From the NCBI GenBank assembly GCA_964036665.1, contig OZ038527.1, forward strand, positions 1,364,001 to 1,428,000: a stretch of 64,000 bases of DNA. Direction: 5' to 3'. The translations under genes and the position numbers were made by a program. Below are positions 30,937-42,666 of this stretch, piece after piece. The stretch comes from Gordius sp. MW1 (taxonomy: Eukaryota > Nematomorpha > Gordioida > Gordea > Gordiidae). The notes beneath the pieces were generated by a model. It saw only the letters and a program-made list of their open reading frames with translations, did no database searches and was not told the DNA's origin. The stretch's first letter is position 1. Each line of letters starts with the position of its first letter.

Positions 30937-33900
30937 ATATTTTTTATTTATATTTTTCATTCAATTAAAAATTTTTTCGATTTTATTTTACTAATATAGG
31001 TTTATTTCCAAATCATTGTATATAATACATGCTAAAACATAATTTATTTTTGTTGATGATTAAAAAGTTTGTTTTCACGAAAACAAAGTTACCTATAACA
31101 TATATAATGAAAAACTTAATGATTTTAATAGCACTCATGTTTAGGGCATTGATAGTTTTTTATTACCTTATTTGAAATTTAATTTTATATTAAATCTACC
31201 AATTTTAAGACTATTTATAGAAAAATTTTCTGCCCCTCAAGTGGCTGTTTTAAAATGAAAAGAAATTAGAGCCATTGATCAAAATTGCATTGGATTTCAC
31301 AATTTTCATGGTGATTTTTGGCTTAATATGAAAAAATTCTTTGGGGTCGTGTGTAGTTAATGTAATAAATTTTGATATTTGTTTAAGGAATTGTCTACCC
31401 AAGTCAGAATTCACCCTTTGGTTAATTAGTTATTTTAATAAAAGGGATATAATTTTTCCTCGAAGCCACTAAAAAATGTAAAACATTTCAAAGTACCCAT
31501 AAGATAAGACTGCCATTCCATGGGCTTAGCCAAAGCGTTTGCTCAAAAATCTTGATTTTTTTCTATTTGACAAAATAATGGGTACATATTCATAAAATTA
31601 ATATATTACAATCACTTTCTTTCAAATTTTAGGAAACTTCTAACTATTTGCTATACCCACTTGGATTATCATCTCTTTTATGTATCACTTGCGCCATAAA
31701 TCGTAATATACTTCTAAAAAGTTAAAATGTGCTGAATACTCGTAAAATTCCAAACAAATTTATACCGTTTTTTTATTTTTTGAGAATTTATAATAATCAT
31801 CTCAAAAATTCCATCCTACTAGGGTGACAAACAATGGGCTATGAATGTCAAAAATAAATTTCAATAAACTTGCTTAATTTTTAAACTTTGCACGCATATT
31901 CATTAAGCTTTATTGCTGTATTGATGTCCGAATCTTTATAATTTATTATTATCAGGCCCTAAACTTTTCTCTAAATTTTATACAGACCGGGTTTCTTAGA
32001 AACTCCACTAAACCATGTAGTGACCGAAACGCTTTTTTAAACCCAGACTCGACCCCATTAGGTCGAAATTTAAATAGTAAGAAATTTATTCAAATGATAT
32101 TCAACAAGAAACTTTTTATATTTCAGACTATATTATATATCAAATGTGGTGGTTAGTTTAGTTAACTTTCACGCGTTCAAACATAGAAAAATATGATTAT
32201 AATATTGACGACCTTGAGAAAGTGGCAAAAATTTTTTTATCCACTACAGAAAAAAGCTTCTGGAATATAAAAAGAGGCAATAATTAATACATAATAAACA
32301 ACTGTGCCACTAATTTAAAACATTCCCGATCAAATATTGCATTAGTACATTTCAAGCTTAAAATCATCCTTGGTTTTTTAATCATATTCTTCGACCTTTA
32401 GCTATAAATTGTTTTGATTCATAGAGATCATAAGCCTCATAATCAAGAATGAAAAAGCGTGAAAAATGGGAAAGGGGGGGGAGGGGGTAGAGAGGGAGGG
32501 GGTAAGGGGGGGGCAAAAGGACCTTTATTTTTTTTTGAAATTTCGCGATTTCTTTTTATTAAAGGCTTTAAAATCTTTGAATTAAATCTCACGGCACCAA
32601 GTAGTCATGAATTTAGTTACTTTCGTCAAGTCCTATTTCAATTCTGTGGTAAATAATTTATGACATTAAATCCATGTGACTTTAATTAACTCCATTACTT
32701 TATTCAAGTTCAGCCATTAATATTTAATTTTTAAATTTTTTTGGAATTAAAATTATTTATTTTTTTTTAATTTTTAAAACGCACAAAAAATTTTTGAAAT
32801 TTTTTTTTGAAATTTAAAATTAACGTTTGATTATGCGATAAACAGTTCATATTTTCCTGAATTGTATAGTTATTTTTATAATTTTATGGTTTTTTGGAGT
32901 ATATTTTAAGTATTTTATATTGTCAATATCCTTTAATTCTATTTGAATTATTTTATATTTTAACGGATTTTTAGTTATTATGTAAAGAGTGTTTTAAATA
33001 TACTTTGATTTATATTGATTTTATAATTTTTTATTTTTTTTTCATTTTGATTAAATTTATCATATAGATTGCAAATAAACTCTATAATCTAATTCATCTA
33101 AGTAATAATTGTTATGCAATTTATGGGCTCGCTTTCATTTCTGTAAAACGTTTAATTTATTTAAGTATTTTTAAAATCAAGTTTTACACATTTTACGTTT
33201 TAAAAATGTGAAACATGCTAGAATTATGATTGCTTTCAAAATAATTTTATTGATGCCCAAATTAATAAAATGCATTTTCAATTTTTAATCAATTTAATAA
33301 AAGTTTTTTCAATTTATTTAAAAAATAATAAGTATCTAATGTTCTTAACCCTACAAATTCTGTTTTAATTCACAAATTCTAATTTTAATCTTAATAGTAT
33401 AATGATAAAAGTTATAATTTTAAACATATTTTAACTAAAAAAGTTTACTGCATAGCACGAAAACGGCATTCTTAATAGCACTTATTTCTTTTTTTGACAA
33501 AAAATATTGGTTCCAAAGTGGTTTGCCCTTAGTTTATTCTATATAAACATTTTCTAAATTATTTAAATTAAAGATTCTAATAATCATAAAAAACATTGAA
33601 TATTACTTCAAAAACGAATTTTAAAGATTTCTTGAACTAAAACAATATTCGGTTTCTATCTATATATTTTATTTCCTTATTTGACCAATGATAAAATTTT
33701 GAACTAATTTTCCCTAAAAAGTTGTACAAATTTGAATTGTTAAAAAGTAAAATTTTTGAAGAAGATTAAAAATACAGGGTAAAAACTAAATATTTACAAC
33801 AGTTGTGTTAATTATAAACTAAAATTAGACACGGACAAAGTAACATATAAATATTAATATTTCAAGCAAATAATGACAAAAAAGGTCTTTTGGACAATAA

Positions 33901-34837
33901 TTCTGTCATCATGCCAAAATTTAAATCTAACTTTTTTAAAGTTATTTTAAAATATTCCCGAAATTATAAAAATAAAGCGGCAATTAACAACCTGGGCAAA
34001 TTGAAAATTCAAATTGCAATTTTAATATTTAAAACTTATTTTTAATTTTATTAATTGGCCAATACAATTTTCTTATTATCAATCTGCCCTGAAAAATTTA
34101 AATCAACATCTAAAGTTGTATAACAGCAACCAAGCGGGGGTTTGCTGCCGATTTAATCGATATTTTCTCATTTTGCAATTTATAACACAGCAGAATAGGG
34201 GGGGGGGGAGAACGGTTAAAAAACCGCAGAAAAAAGCTAAAAATTACTAGCACTAACCAACTAACCCCTTCCCCTCTAAAGTGCAGAAAAATTTCTAAGG
34301 AACTCTCAACAAAACTTCGCGAGTTGAAAATTCTCTGTTTTTTTCATAAATTTTTCCTTACTGCTCGCTCACCCTAGAGCTTATCTAACAGATTCTCCAA
34401 TATCCTTCTCATCCGCTCAGAGATTCTGATTTTCCTCCAGAAAATTTCTATTGGCACGCGTAAACTTATAAGGCAACAGCAGCTACAGAGAGTTTTATTT
34501 ATTGAAGAAGATACATAAAAAACAGTTAAATTTTCTAAGCCTTCCCCCAATTATTATTCGTTCTTTAAAGGTAATTTGTTGCGTTGTTTAAGGTAAAAAA
34601 ATTTCTCGTTAAATAAACAATTTTTGCATTAAAAGCTCGAGGAAAAATATTAATTGAAATCCCAAGAAGAAGTGATTTGGCAACCAGCAATTGACAAATA
34701 AACTTTTCTATTATTCTATTCATTCAACGTTAGGGGAAGAAAAAATCAATTATTATTATCCATTAGTTATTGCTAATTTATTATTTCCAATATCTTTTTG
34801 CCTACCCCCTTTCAATTTCAACTGATCAAACCTCAAT
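30937..34837. other. AT-rich intergenic stretch before the LIM gene
   Basis: About 3.9 kb of very AT-rich DNA with long A/T homopolymer mixtures, especially 32700-34100. A G-run with purine-rich text at 32460-32515 and a C/G island at 34130-34450 interrupt it. The latter, followed by the predicted ATG at 34838, may be the promoter and 5' leader of the LIM gene. No other gene supported. Confidence 0.55.
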
Positions 34838-37612
34838 ATGGTAATAATAATTTGTGATTTCTCGATCATTTATTTCTAATCTTTATATTTTTTATTATTT
34901 TATTTTAGATTTTTTCTAGTTTTTGATATATATTATTTTATAATCAACTTTCAATTAGTAAATTTTGCAGACTTTATAAAATTGATAGTTAATTATTTAT
35001 TAATTGTTAAATAATAATTTCGTTTTTATCTTTAAATTCCAAATTAAATTTATTCTTGTCTTTTTGGTGCAACCTTTAAAATATCTCATTGTTATATTTT
35101 AATAATTCAAGCAATTTTATTTTAATAATTTTAAAACAATTTAATTTAGTTGCCATCTTTATATTGTTTCTGTTCCAGATGATCTTGATTGATTTTTAGA
35201 CTTGATATAACTAAGTTTTTCTTATGTTACTCTAAAAGATTTAATTAGTTGTAGTAGCTTAATTTTAATTGAATATTCATTGGCACATCGACAAATAAGA
35301 CTTATTATATGACACGATACAGCATCATTAATATATGTTAATACTGTACTAGGGGGCTAGGAACAACATGGGCGTAGCCTGGGGGTGACAGGGGAGGGCC
35401 ACTGCCCCCCTCTAAATTCAAAAATTCTTACAAATTTAAAATAATTATGGCTTGAATTTCCAAAAATTATTATTTCGCACTTCCCTACAATATTGCCCCC
35501 CCCTCTAGTTCTAATCCTTGTTACGCCCATGGTGAGTTATGATTATATAAACAACAAAACACCTTAAGAATTAAGTAGAGATTATAAAATATTATTATAA
35601 AAAGGAATAAAAAATCAAATTGGTACATCTGAAGGATAAAGCTAAACTAGGTGGTAATAAGATGATGTATATTTTTGAAAAATTCTATTGAGAAACTCAT
35701 TGGCGTAGCCAGGATTGTGTTTAGAGGGGGGCAATATTAATTTAGGGAGGGGCAAAATGATAGTTTTTAGTAATTTTAGCCATAATTATATTAGCCCATG
35801 TAAAAACTTTATTAATTGCTATGCAATTTTATAATGAGTTTCAGATATTTTAATTTTTATTAATATTTTAATGCAAATTTCAATACTCTCTAAAATTTTT
35901 TTACCAAACAATTCAACTAATTTAAAAAGCAAATTTCCATTTTAAACTTAAAATATTATTGTAAAAGATAAAATTTTATTAATTGGAATATTATATTGGT
36001 TTTTTAATCATATTTGAATAGCCCAACTGCTCGTTGTGTAGCAAAGAGATCGGGGAAAGTGATGTAGTTAATAAAGAAGGGAAAGTTTATTGTCACGAAT
36101 GCGCAAATAAGCATGTTTGCGAAGAGGGTGGTGTCTGTGTCAAATGCAACCAACCATTTAAAGCAGGTATATTTTATATTAAATTGATAAATTTTGTGTT
36201 ATTTTAATTCATTAATTTGGCTACATTATATAGTTTAAGATAAGTTTTAAAAATGTATAGCAACCTGAACGGAATCTTAAAATAAATAATTTTTCAATTT
36301 TAAATTTTTTTCAAAATTAATATTTTATTTTATCATTAGATATAATTATGTATTTTATAAGCCAAAGGCAAAGGGTATCCTTTTAAGTAGTGTTGTAAAA
36401 ACGGCTCCAGAATTTATGATGCGAATAAGAAAAACAGACCAAAAAAACTTTGGCATGTTATGTTTATATTTAATCGACTAAAATTAAAGAGATCAAATAA
36501 AACCCAGCCGTTTTGACAACACTACTCATAAGTCATGATTAATATTTTTTGGTAATTATTATTCTGCCCATCCCTTATTTATTTTACAATTTTTGGTCCT
36601 CTTTAACCCAAATTTTGATTAGGCCCATCCATAATCTGCTCGTAAAAATATCAGTATAGCTTGGTTAAATTACATAAATCTAAAAATGATTATTTAAATT
36701 TGTAGTATATTGCATCGAAAATAATAAAATATTTGCAGGTCAGAGGAAGGTTGATATACAAGGGCAGGCATATCATGACGATTGTTTCAAATGTTCCAAA
36801 TGTGGTGCTAAAATAGGTCAAGGAAAATGTTACATTTTCAACAACGAATACGTTTGTACAAATTGTTACGAAAACAAAATTGCTCAGAAATGTGCCATTT
36901 GCGGAGAAGTAAAGCTAATAAATAATAATATTTCAATTATTTTTATTATTTTTAGCTATATAAAATAACTAACAATGATAATAGATCATATAGCAATTAA
37001 TAAAAAATATAACCTATATTTTTTTAATTTCTAGAAAATCCATGGCCCCATGTTGAAAGGAAAGGATGAGTATTATCATAAAGATTGCATAGTTTGTAAT
37101 TCCTGCAAGCAATCCCTCGGTGGTAAAACCATTGTTAATTATGAAGACAAAAAATATTGCCTGGAATGTTTTGACAAAAATTTCGCCAAAAAATGCAAAA
37201 AGTGTGACAAACCTATATCAGGTAAACCTCTGTTTTAATTTATTACTATAATTGGTAATTAAATTTTATTAAGTAAACAAAAGCAGACGATAATTTGCTA
37301 TGTGGCATAATTTCAAACGATTATATTTGAGTTAGGTGTTAGGTTTTCAATTCATCATTTAAAGTAATTTTAAAATATGGGATTGATTTAAAAAATGAGT
37401 AGAAAACCTGTGTAACATCTAACAATGTATAAAAAGCTTACTGTATAAACTTTTAAAGTGTGCAACTATTCAAATTAGCTGGTACGCAATATGTAACTTA
37501 CGAAGACAACAATTGGCATGGAGACTGTTTCAAATGCACCAATTGTTCAGATCCATTGAAAGATCAAGCCTTCAGTTATCGGGAAAATGAAATATTTTGT
37601 CAAAAATGTTAA
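34838..37612 (+). CDS. FHL-like LIM-only protein (half LIM plus three LIM domains)
   Basis: LIM-only proteins are zinc-binding adaptors in actin structures and transcription complexes. Predicted exons are 34838-34840 (ATG only), 36022-36166, 36739-36908, 37035-37221 and 37479-37612. Phases agree; 639 nt, 212 residues. The N-terminus has a half LIM (C4, C7, C25, C28). Then come CVKC ... HDDC FKCSKC ... CTNC, CAIC ... HKDC IVCNSC ... CLEC, and CKKCDKP ... HGDC FKCTNC ... CQKC, with the last zinc pair ending two bases before the stop. This is the FHL layout (a leading half LIM) but with three full domains instead of four. The ATG-only first exon (donor GTAATA) is inferred: it is the closest in-phase start giving MPNCSLC; a different upstream exon is possible. 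Confidence 0.8.
35367..35531 (-). mobile_element. A-family short element in LIM gene intron 1
   Basis: Ends catgggcgtagcctgggg and ttgttacgcccatg; inverted relative to the 5425 copy. No matching target duplication. Confidence 0.8.
35690..35808 (+). mobile_element. A-family short element, internally deleted
   Basis: Element 35698-35800, 103 bp, with the right-hand G/C-run segment missing but the terminal gcccatg kept. Flanking 8-mers gagaaact and taaaaact share six of eight positions. Confidence 0.72.
36380..36532. mobile_element. hAT-like foldback element with 8-bp target duplication
   Basis: Element 36388-36524; ends tagtgttgtaaaaacggctc and agccgttttgacaacacta. Flanking 8-mers cttttaag and ctcataag match at six of eight positions. 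LIM gene intron 2. Confidence 0.85.
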
Positions 37613-39199
37613 AAGATTATCCTCTCCTAAAACTAACACCCCCAACTTGCAACTCCACCCTAATGTATGTACAAAATTCCTACCTTATCTTGCATGGAAG
37701 CATAATCAATCTCGTCAACACACGAAGCATATAGTCCAAAATTATTTTTTTATTATATTTAAAACTATCGTTATCATTTATTATTATTTATGCGCGATAT
37801 TATTATAAACAATCTTTATTCTCAACGTTCATGTATCTATGAAGAGTGGCAATATTAAAACATTTAAACATGAACCATTATAATTTATTAATTACCATTT
37901 CGTTTAATAATAATAAATTTCCTCATAACGTCAAATCGTTTGGTTGATTGAATTTATCGTTAGCCATTAAATAAACAAACAATATAGGTTAAACAAGGTT
38001 TTAAAAAGTATGAAAATATAGGTTTTATTTTCATAGTTCCAATATTGATAACAACTTTATCCAATTTTATTATCATTACTCTTATTAAGAATAATATTGC
38101 CTCTTGGATATACTTAATTATGATTATTGAGCACATTTATATCTCAATAAAATGTATTAAGGTATTCATTTTGCTTTTAGAAATAAAATGATAAAGTGAT
38201 AACATTTTGAAAGGCGAAAAGGCGGTGTTTTAAATTATAATATTTGTAAACCAGATTCGAAAGGTTCATATAAAAATAATTAATATAAATAAGACTAGAA
38301 TTTAATAGTAACATAGAAGACCTCGCTAAATTATAGCCATTTCCAGGTTTGGATTTAAGTTGAAATTTTTGTAAGTAGTTAGCTACCTATTTTAGTCTTA
38401 CTTCAAAAGAACGCATAGTTTTTATAAGTACAAATGCCAAATTTTTTTATAGCTAAATCTATTTAAATGTTAAAAATTCTTGTTTGCTAACATGAACCAG
38501 TATCAGTCGGTTGCAGAGGTCAGATTTGTTTTTTGTCCCCTAACCAGGCCCGGTCCGTTTTTATAAGAAAATTGCCCACCCGAACCCTTCTAAGTGTCCG
38601 CGCGACCATGCCTGAATTATTAGAGCTGCCCGGTCCGAAATGATGGGTTTTTAAATTTTTAATACTAACATTATCATTTTTCCAACAATTTTTTGTTTAA
38701 TTTTGGATTTCTTTTGATGTGAATGCAAACAATTAGTTAAAAAGGTGACAAAATAATGGACGAATACAAATTAATACAATAAAGACAATCTCATTAAGCC
38801 CATCGCTCGAATCTTGTGAGGGTGCCCGCCCTAGAATATAAATTTCCAACAGCGGGCAGCAGACCGGGTTTTCTGGTCTCTGATTTGTAGTAAAGCTAAG
38901 AGATATGTCATAAATAGACTTAGTCCCAAAACTTTCAATAAATTCTTAAAAGAGGGGCATTGATTAGTAAAAGGGCTGCACAAATCCATATAAATCAGAT
39001 GTTTTATAATTTTGAGAAATTTAGTACACTAATTTTAGTTATTTTATCACAAAGCACAAATCCCAAACTTGTGAATTGGTGCGGTAAAAAATAATTTCAA
39101 ATTGGTTTTCGGTAAAAATAGCTTAAAACGAGTGGATGGCAGTAGTTTTAAATGCGTATAATAAGGCTTAATTGTAATTAAAACATAATTTATAATTTT

Positions 39200-39259
39200 C
39201 GACCAATTTTTGGATTTAAAGGGGAGCCGCCCCTCCCTGCCCCCCTGGCTACGCCCACG
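39200..39259 (+). mobile_element. A-family short element, right half only
   Basis: Only the 'ggatttaaagg' to 'ctggctacgcccac' half is recognisable. Confidence 0.6.
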
Positions 39260-40067
39260 ATCAGCCATGGGGAGACAGATATTCCATGGATTTGTATTTT
39301 TAGACATATACCGAAATAATGTGGTTATTATTTAAAATAAAATCAAAAAGGCCCTTTAAAAATTTTATGCCCCTAATTAAATTTTGAATATGCTCATTAA
39401 CATATCGTTGTCCAATTTAATTTTCCGTTCGACCTACATTAGATATTTTTACCTGACCCGTAATGTAGTTAATCATGGCCAAATTTGTAAAATTCCATTC
39501 ATAAACAAGCTAAAAATTATTGTAAACTTTTACAGCAATTTTGGCAATTAAGTTTGATACGGATTCTGTTATCTATAAAAGGGAAGGCATCTCAAGGACT
39601 TTACATAAAATATACATTATTAATAAAGCTTTTCGAGAAAGAAGGCATATGTTACTTATGAACCTCCTTTATAAGCTTTAAAAAATCAATCGTTTTATAG
39701 CAACTAATCCGTAATCTCAGTTTAAAATTTAAACAGAATGTAAAATATCAATAATAAAAAATTAAAAGTGATTTGAATTTTGAAAAACACAACATTTTAA
39801 AACTATGCCAACAATTGCACTTCGCTTTGATGCTTTAAAAGGATTGGAAAAATGAATTTCATCGAAAATTTAGTTTGTTTCGCTGCAGAGTAAAATTCTT
39901 TTTAATGATTTCTTAAAGAAAGGTTGTTAAATAATTTACGATAAAATTAAATAGTCAGGCGATTGCCTACATATTAGTTAAAATTCACTATAAGCGTGTT
40001 AGGTGCAGAGATTGGTTAAATTTATGTTTAATAATAACCCTCATAATTATATTGAGAAATTTTTTCC

Positions 40068-40183
40068 ATATAAACTAGTGTTGTAAAAAGCGGCTGGGTT
40101 TTGTTTGGTCGATCTTTGGTTTTAGTCGACTAAACTCAAAGTGGACCGCAAAAGAGAGTAGTTTATACAACGCTACTATAAAC
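40068..40183. mobile_element. hAT-like foldback element, short, with 8-bp duplication
   Basis: Element 40076-40175. Flanking 8-mers atataaac and ctataaac match at seven of eight positions. Right terminus eroded to acaacgcta. Confidence 0.85.
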
Positions 40184-40454
40184 TATGAAAAATAATTTAT
40201 TAGTGGTATGGCTATGGATTGTTAAAAAAGTATTAGGAAAACTAACTCGATATTTCAGGCTATAGGGGCCCATCTTCAAAGGCAAAATAATAAAGTCGAT
40301 CCTAAAATTACATCAATGTATTTAGGAAAGCTCAAATTGCAAAATATTTGAATGTTGATCCCACCGCAGTTTCACACCTACCTCAAGAAAAGAAAAGGAT
40401 TTTTTGCATTACATCGCGGGTGACATTGATAAGCGAAATCAATACTATAACCTC

Positions 40455-40580
40455 TAGCGTTGTAAAAACGGCTTGGATTTTTTGAACTTTAGTTTTAGTC
40501 GATTAAACATTTGTGGTCTGTTTTGCTTAGTCGACCTCTAGGCTTGGTCGAAATTCGAAAACCGAGCCGTTTTTACACTA
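40455..40580. mobile_element. hAT-like foldback element
   Basis: Ends tagcgttgtaaaaacggctt and gccgtttttacacta, 272 bases from the previous copy. 'ataacc' occurs close to both flanks. Confidence 0.78.
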
Positions 40581-41001
40581 TTATAACCCAAAACGTAAAT
40601 AAAGACAAGAACCCTTACAGATGTAGCCAATATTTGAAATAAGGGCGGAAGCAAAAACATATTTCTTGGAATTTTAACCTTAATTTCATTTTATATACGA
40701 AATCTTTTAGATTGAAAGGTTGGGCAACCCTGCTTCGGTTTAAGCCAAAATGTATGATTAACAGTTTTTCCCCCATTAGAACAATAATCTATGAAATTAC
40801 AGATAGTATCAAAACGGAGGTATACCAAAAAATAATTATTAAAGCCTGAGAAGTTTATGCAGCAAAAAGGGACCAGGTATCGACAATGGTTTTAGTTTTT
40901 AGATTAAGAGTTGCTTTAACCAAACGAAACTAAAAAGATCGTAGTCGAATCGAAACTATAAAGATCGTAGTCGAATACAATTTCGTTCCGAAAGGGTAAG
41001 A

Positions 41002-41164
41002 CCTGGCTGCATGGGCGTAGCCAGCATCGGAATTAGAAGGGGGGGGGGGGAATAATGATTTAGGGAGGAGGGGTAAAATAATCATTTTTTGAAATTTTAG
41101 CCATATTACTTATAAATTTCAACAAATTTTTGGATACCCCCTTGACTGCGCCCATGCTTGGCTG
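41002..41164 (+). mobile_element. A-family short element with 8-bp duplication
   Basis: Element 41010-41156; flanking 8-mers cctggctg and cttggctg, seven of eight identical. Right end shortened to gactgcgcccatg. Confidence 0.83.
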
Positions 41165-41439
41165 ACATTATTAGGAAGAAGAGACGAAAATGGGTTTGGA
41201 AAATTATAACTATGAGCTAGGAAAAATGTATTTCAAGTTAAATTGAAAGCGTCAAAAGTAATATGTCTACTAGACCCGACGTATAATTTAAATGCTGGCA
41301 GGAGGAGCATAGGGAAAAGTATCTAGCAATAAAAAAATTTATAGCCACATTTAAAATTTGGAATGGAAAATTTTGGATTTGAAAACATCCCATATGGAAG
41401 GCAGCTAACCAAATGACGATTTGCCATCCATAGATATTA

Positions 41440-42490
41440 TGTGGTTCCAATCAGATGATAATAAGTAAACTAGATCCGTATGGGCATATACTAAGAAGGG
41501 AGACAAATGATGTAAGTATCGAAAAGTACTGGACATGGTACCGGGGAAGAGAGGAAGAGGACGACATCGTGTTACGTGGAAAGGGCAGGTGGACAAAGTT
41601 ATGAAAACAAAAGAGATTAGTATAGACATGGCCGCCCCCTTACCCGATCAAGATGGAAGAAACTCATCAAAACCAGGGGTTTGTCCCGAACCCGGTAAAA
41701 CCCGATGTTTTACAGAACCCGAACACGAACCCGAACCCATTTTTAAAAATACCCTTAAAATCCGAACCCGATAAATACAAAAAGGGGTCGGGTTTTTAAT
41801 TCAAAAATATATTGTGAATGGAATTGAATATCTCAGTTTTCTCTATCATGAGAATGTAAAAAAACGAAGAAAACCATATGATTTTAATTTCAATATTTTT
41901 ATGTTTTCGGCATTTTTCATTCATTAATCAATACTAATTATCTAAAGAATTATTTGTAAGTATTATATATATTGATATATATTAGACTATAATTTATATA
42001 ATAATTGTAAAATACTTTAAATATACGTACTTTAACATATAATATAAAGAAATATCAGATGTTTTATTATAATTTTAAATTTGTTTCTCACTTGTTTGTA
42101 AAATTTACTGGGGTCTAATTATTACACAATGTTTAAATAAGAATAGGACATATATTTTATTATTCACTTTAAGAGTCTAAAAATGGTGAAGGAAAATAAC
42201 CCCATTAAACAATTGGCATGTGAATTTAATTTGGTGCTATTTAAAAATTAAGTTAACTATTCAATAATTTTTTGAAGGTAAAAATGTATTATTAGTTTAA
42301 TAAAATTTTTTGAACCCGAACCTGTACCCGAACCGGGTTTCAAAATTTATGCCAAACCCGAACACGAACCCGATTTCAAAATTTATGCCAAATCCGAACA
42401 CGAACCCGATTTTATTTTGGGCGGGTTCAAACCCCTGATCAAAACAAAACACACGACTGTTGGACCAACTACTTGATAAAGAAGAAAATT
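41440..42490 (+). mobile_element. LINE-like 3' coding fragment, interrupted by a later insertion
   Basis: Translated pieces read LDPYGHILRRE and VPGKRGRGRHRVTWKGQV, typical of the C-terminal tail of non-LTR retrotransposon reverse transcriptases (GHI.RR ... GKRGRGRPR.TW). A paralogous fragment at 55163-55390 continues without interruption through 'aactcatcaaaacaaac', where this copy is split at 41673 by the 764-bp element and resumes at 42438. Frames are broken, so this is a relic. Confidence 0.7.
41666..42445 (+). mobile_element. 764-bp CCCGAACCC-rich hAT-like element with perfect 8-bp duplication
   Basis: Element 41674-42437, ends CAGGGGTTTG and CAAACCCCTG (perfect 10-bp inverted ends). 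The 8-mer ATCAAAAC flanks it exactly (41666-41673 and 42438-42445). Both terminal regions carry tandem 'aacccgaacccg' hexamer-like runs and the centre is AT-rich without a transposase frame. The uninterrupted LINE paralogue at 55 kb serves as an empty-site reference. Confidence 0.9.
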
Positions 42491-42666
42491 TGTCTTAAAC
42501 AACGCCATGATTCCTGTCTTTATATCAAATCCACATAACTTTATACTACATTTATTAAATCATAAATCATACAAGTTTATATTTAATCATGTATTTTATT
42601 AAAAATTTTAATGTATAAATGAATTCCATTTCGTCCATTAACATTTTCTCGAGCCTGAGGGCAAAT

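Larger units (their letters stand above)
37613..42666. other. Intergenic stretch between the LIM gene and SF3A2
   Basis: No gene recognised in about 5 kb. It holds a possible hAT-like relic at 38513-38882, an A-family half element near 39200, two hAT-like foldback copies (40076-40175 and 40455-40580), an A-family element (41010-41156), a LINE-like 3' fragment (about 41440-41673 resuming at 42438) and a 764-bp element inserted in it (41674-42437). Confidence 0.65.

Noticed and set aside
32459-32656. Plus-strand Gly/Lys-rich open frame
   Set aside because: It is the translation of a G-run low-complexity patch, with no splice context or homology.
38513-38882. Possible hAT-like element with CAGAGGTCAG and CTGGTCTCTG ends
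   Set aside because: The ends look inverted, but no 8-bp duplication is visible and only one copy is present, so the boundaries cannot be supported.
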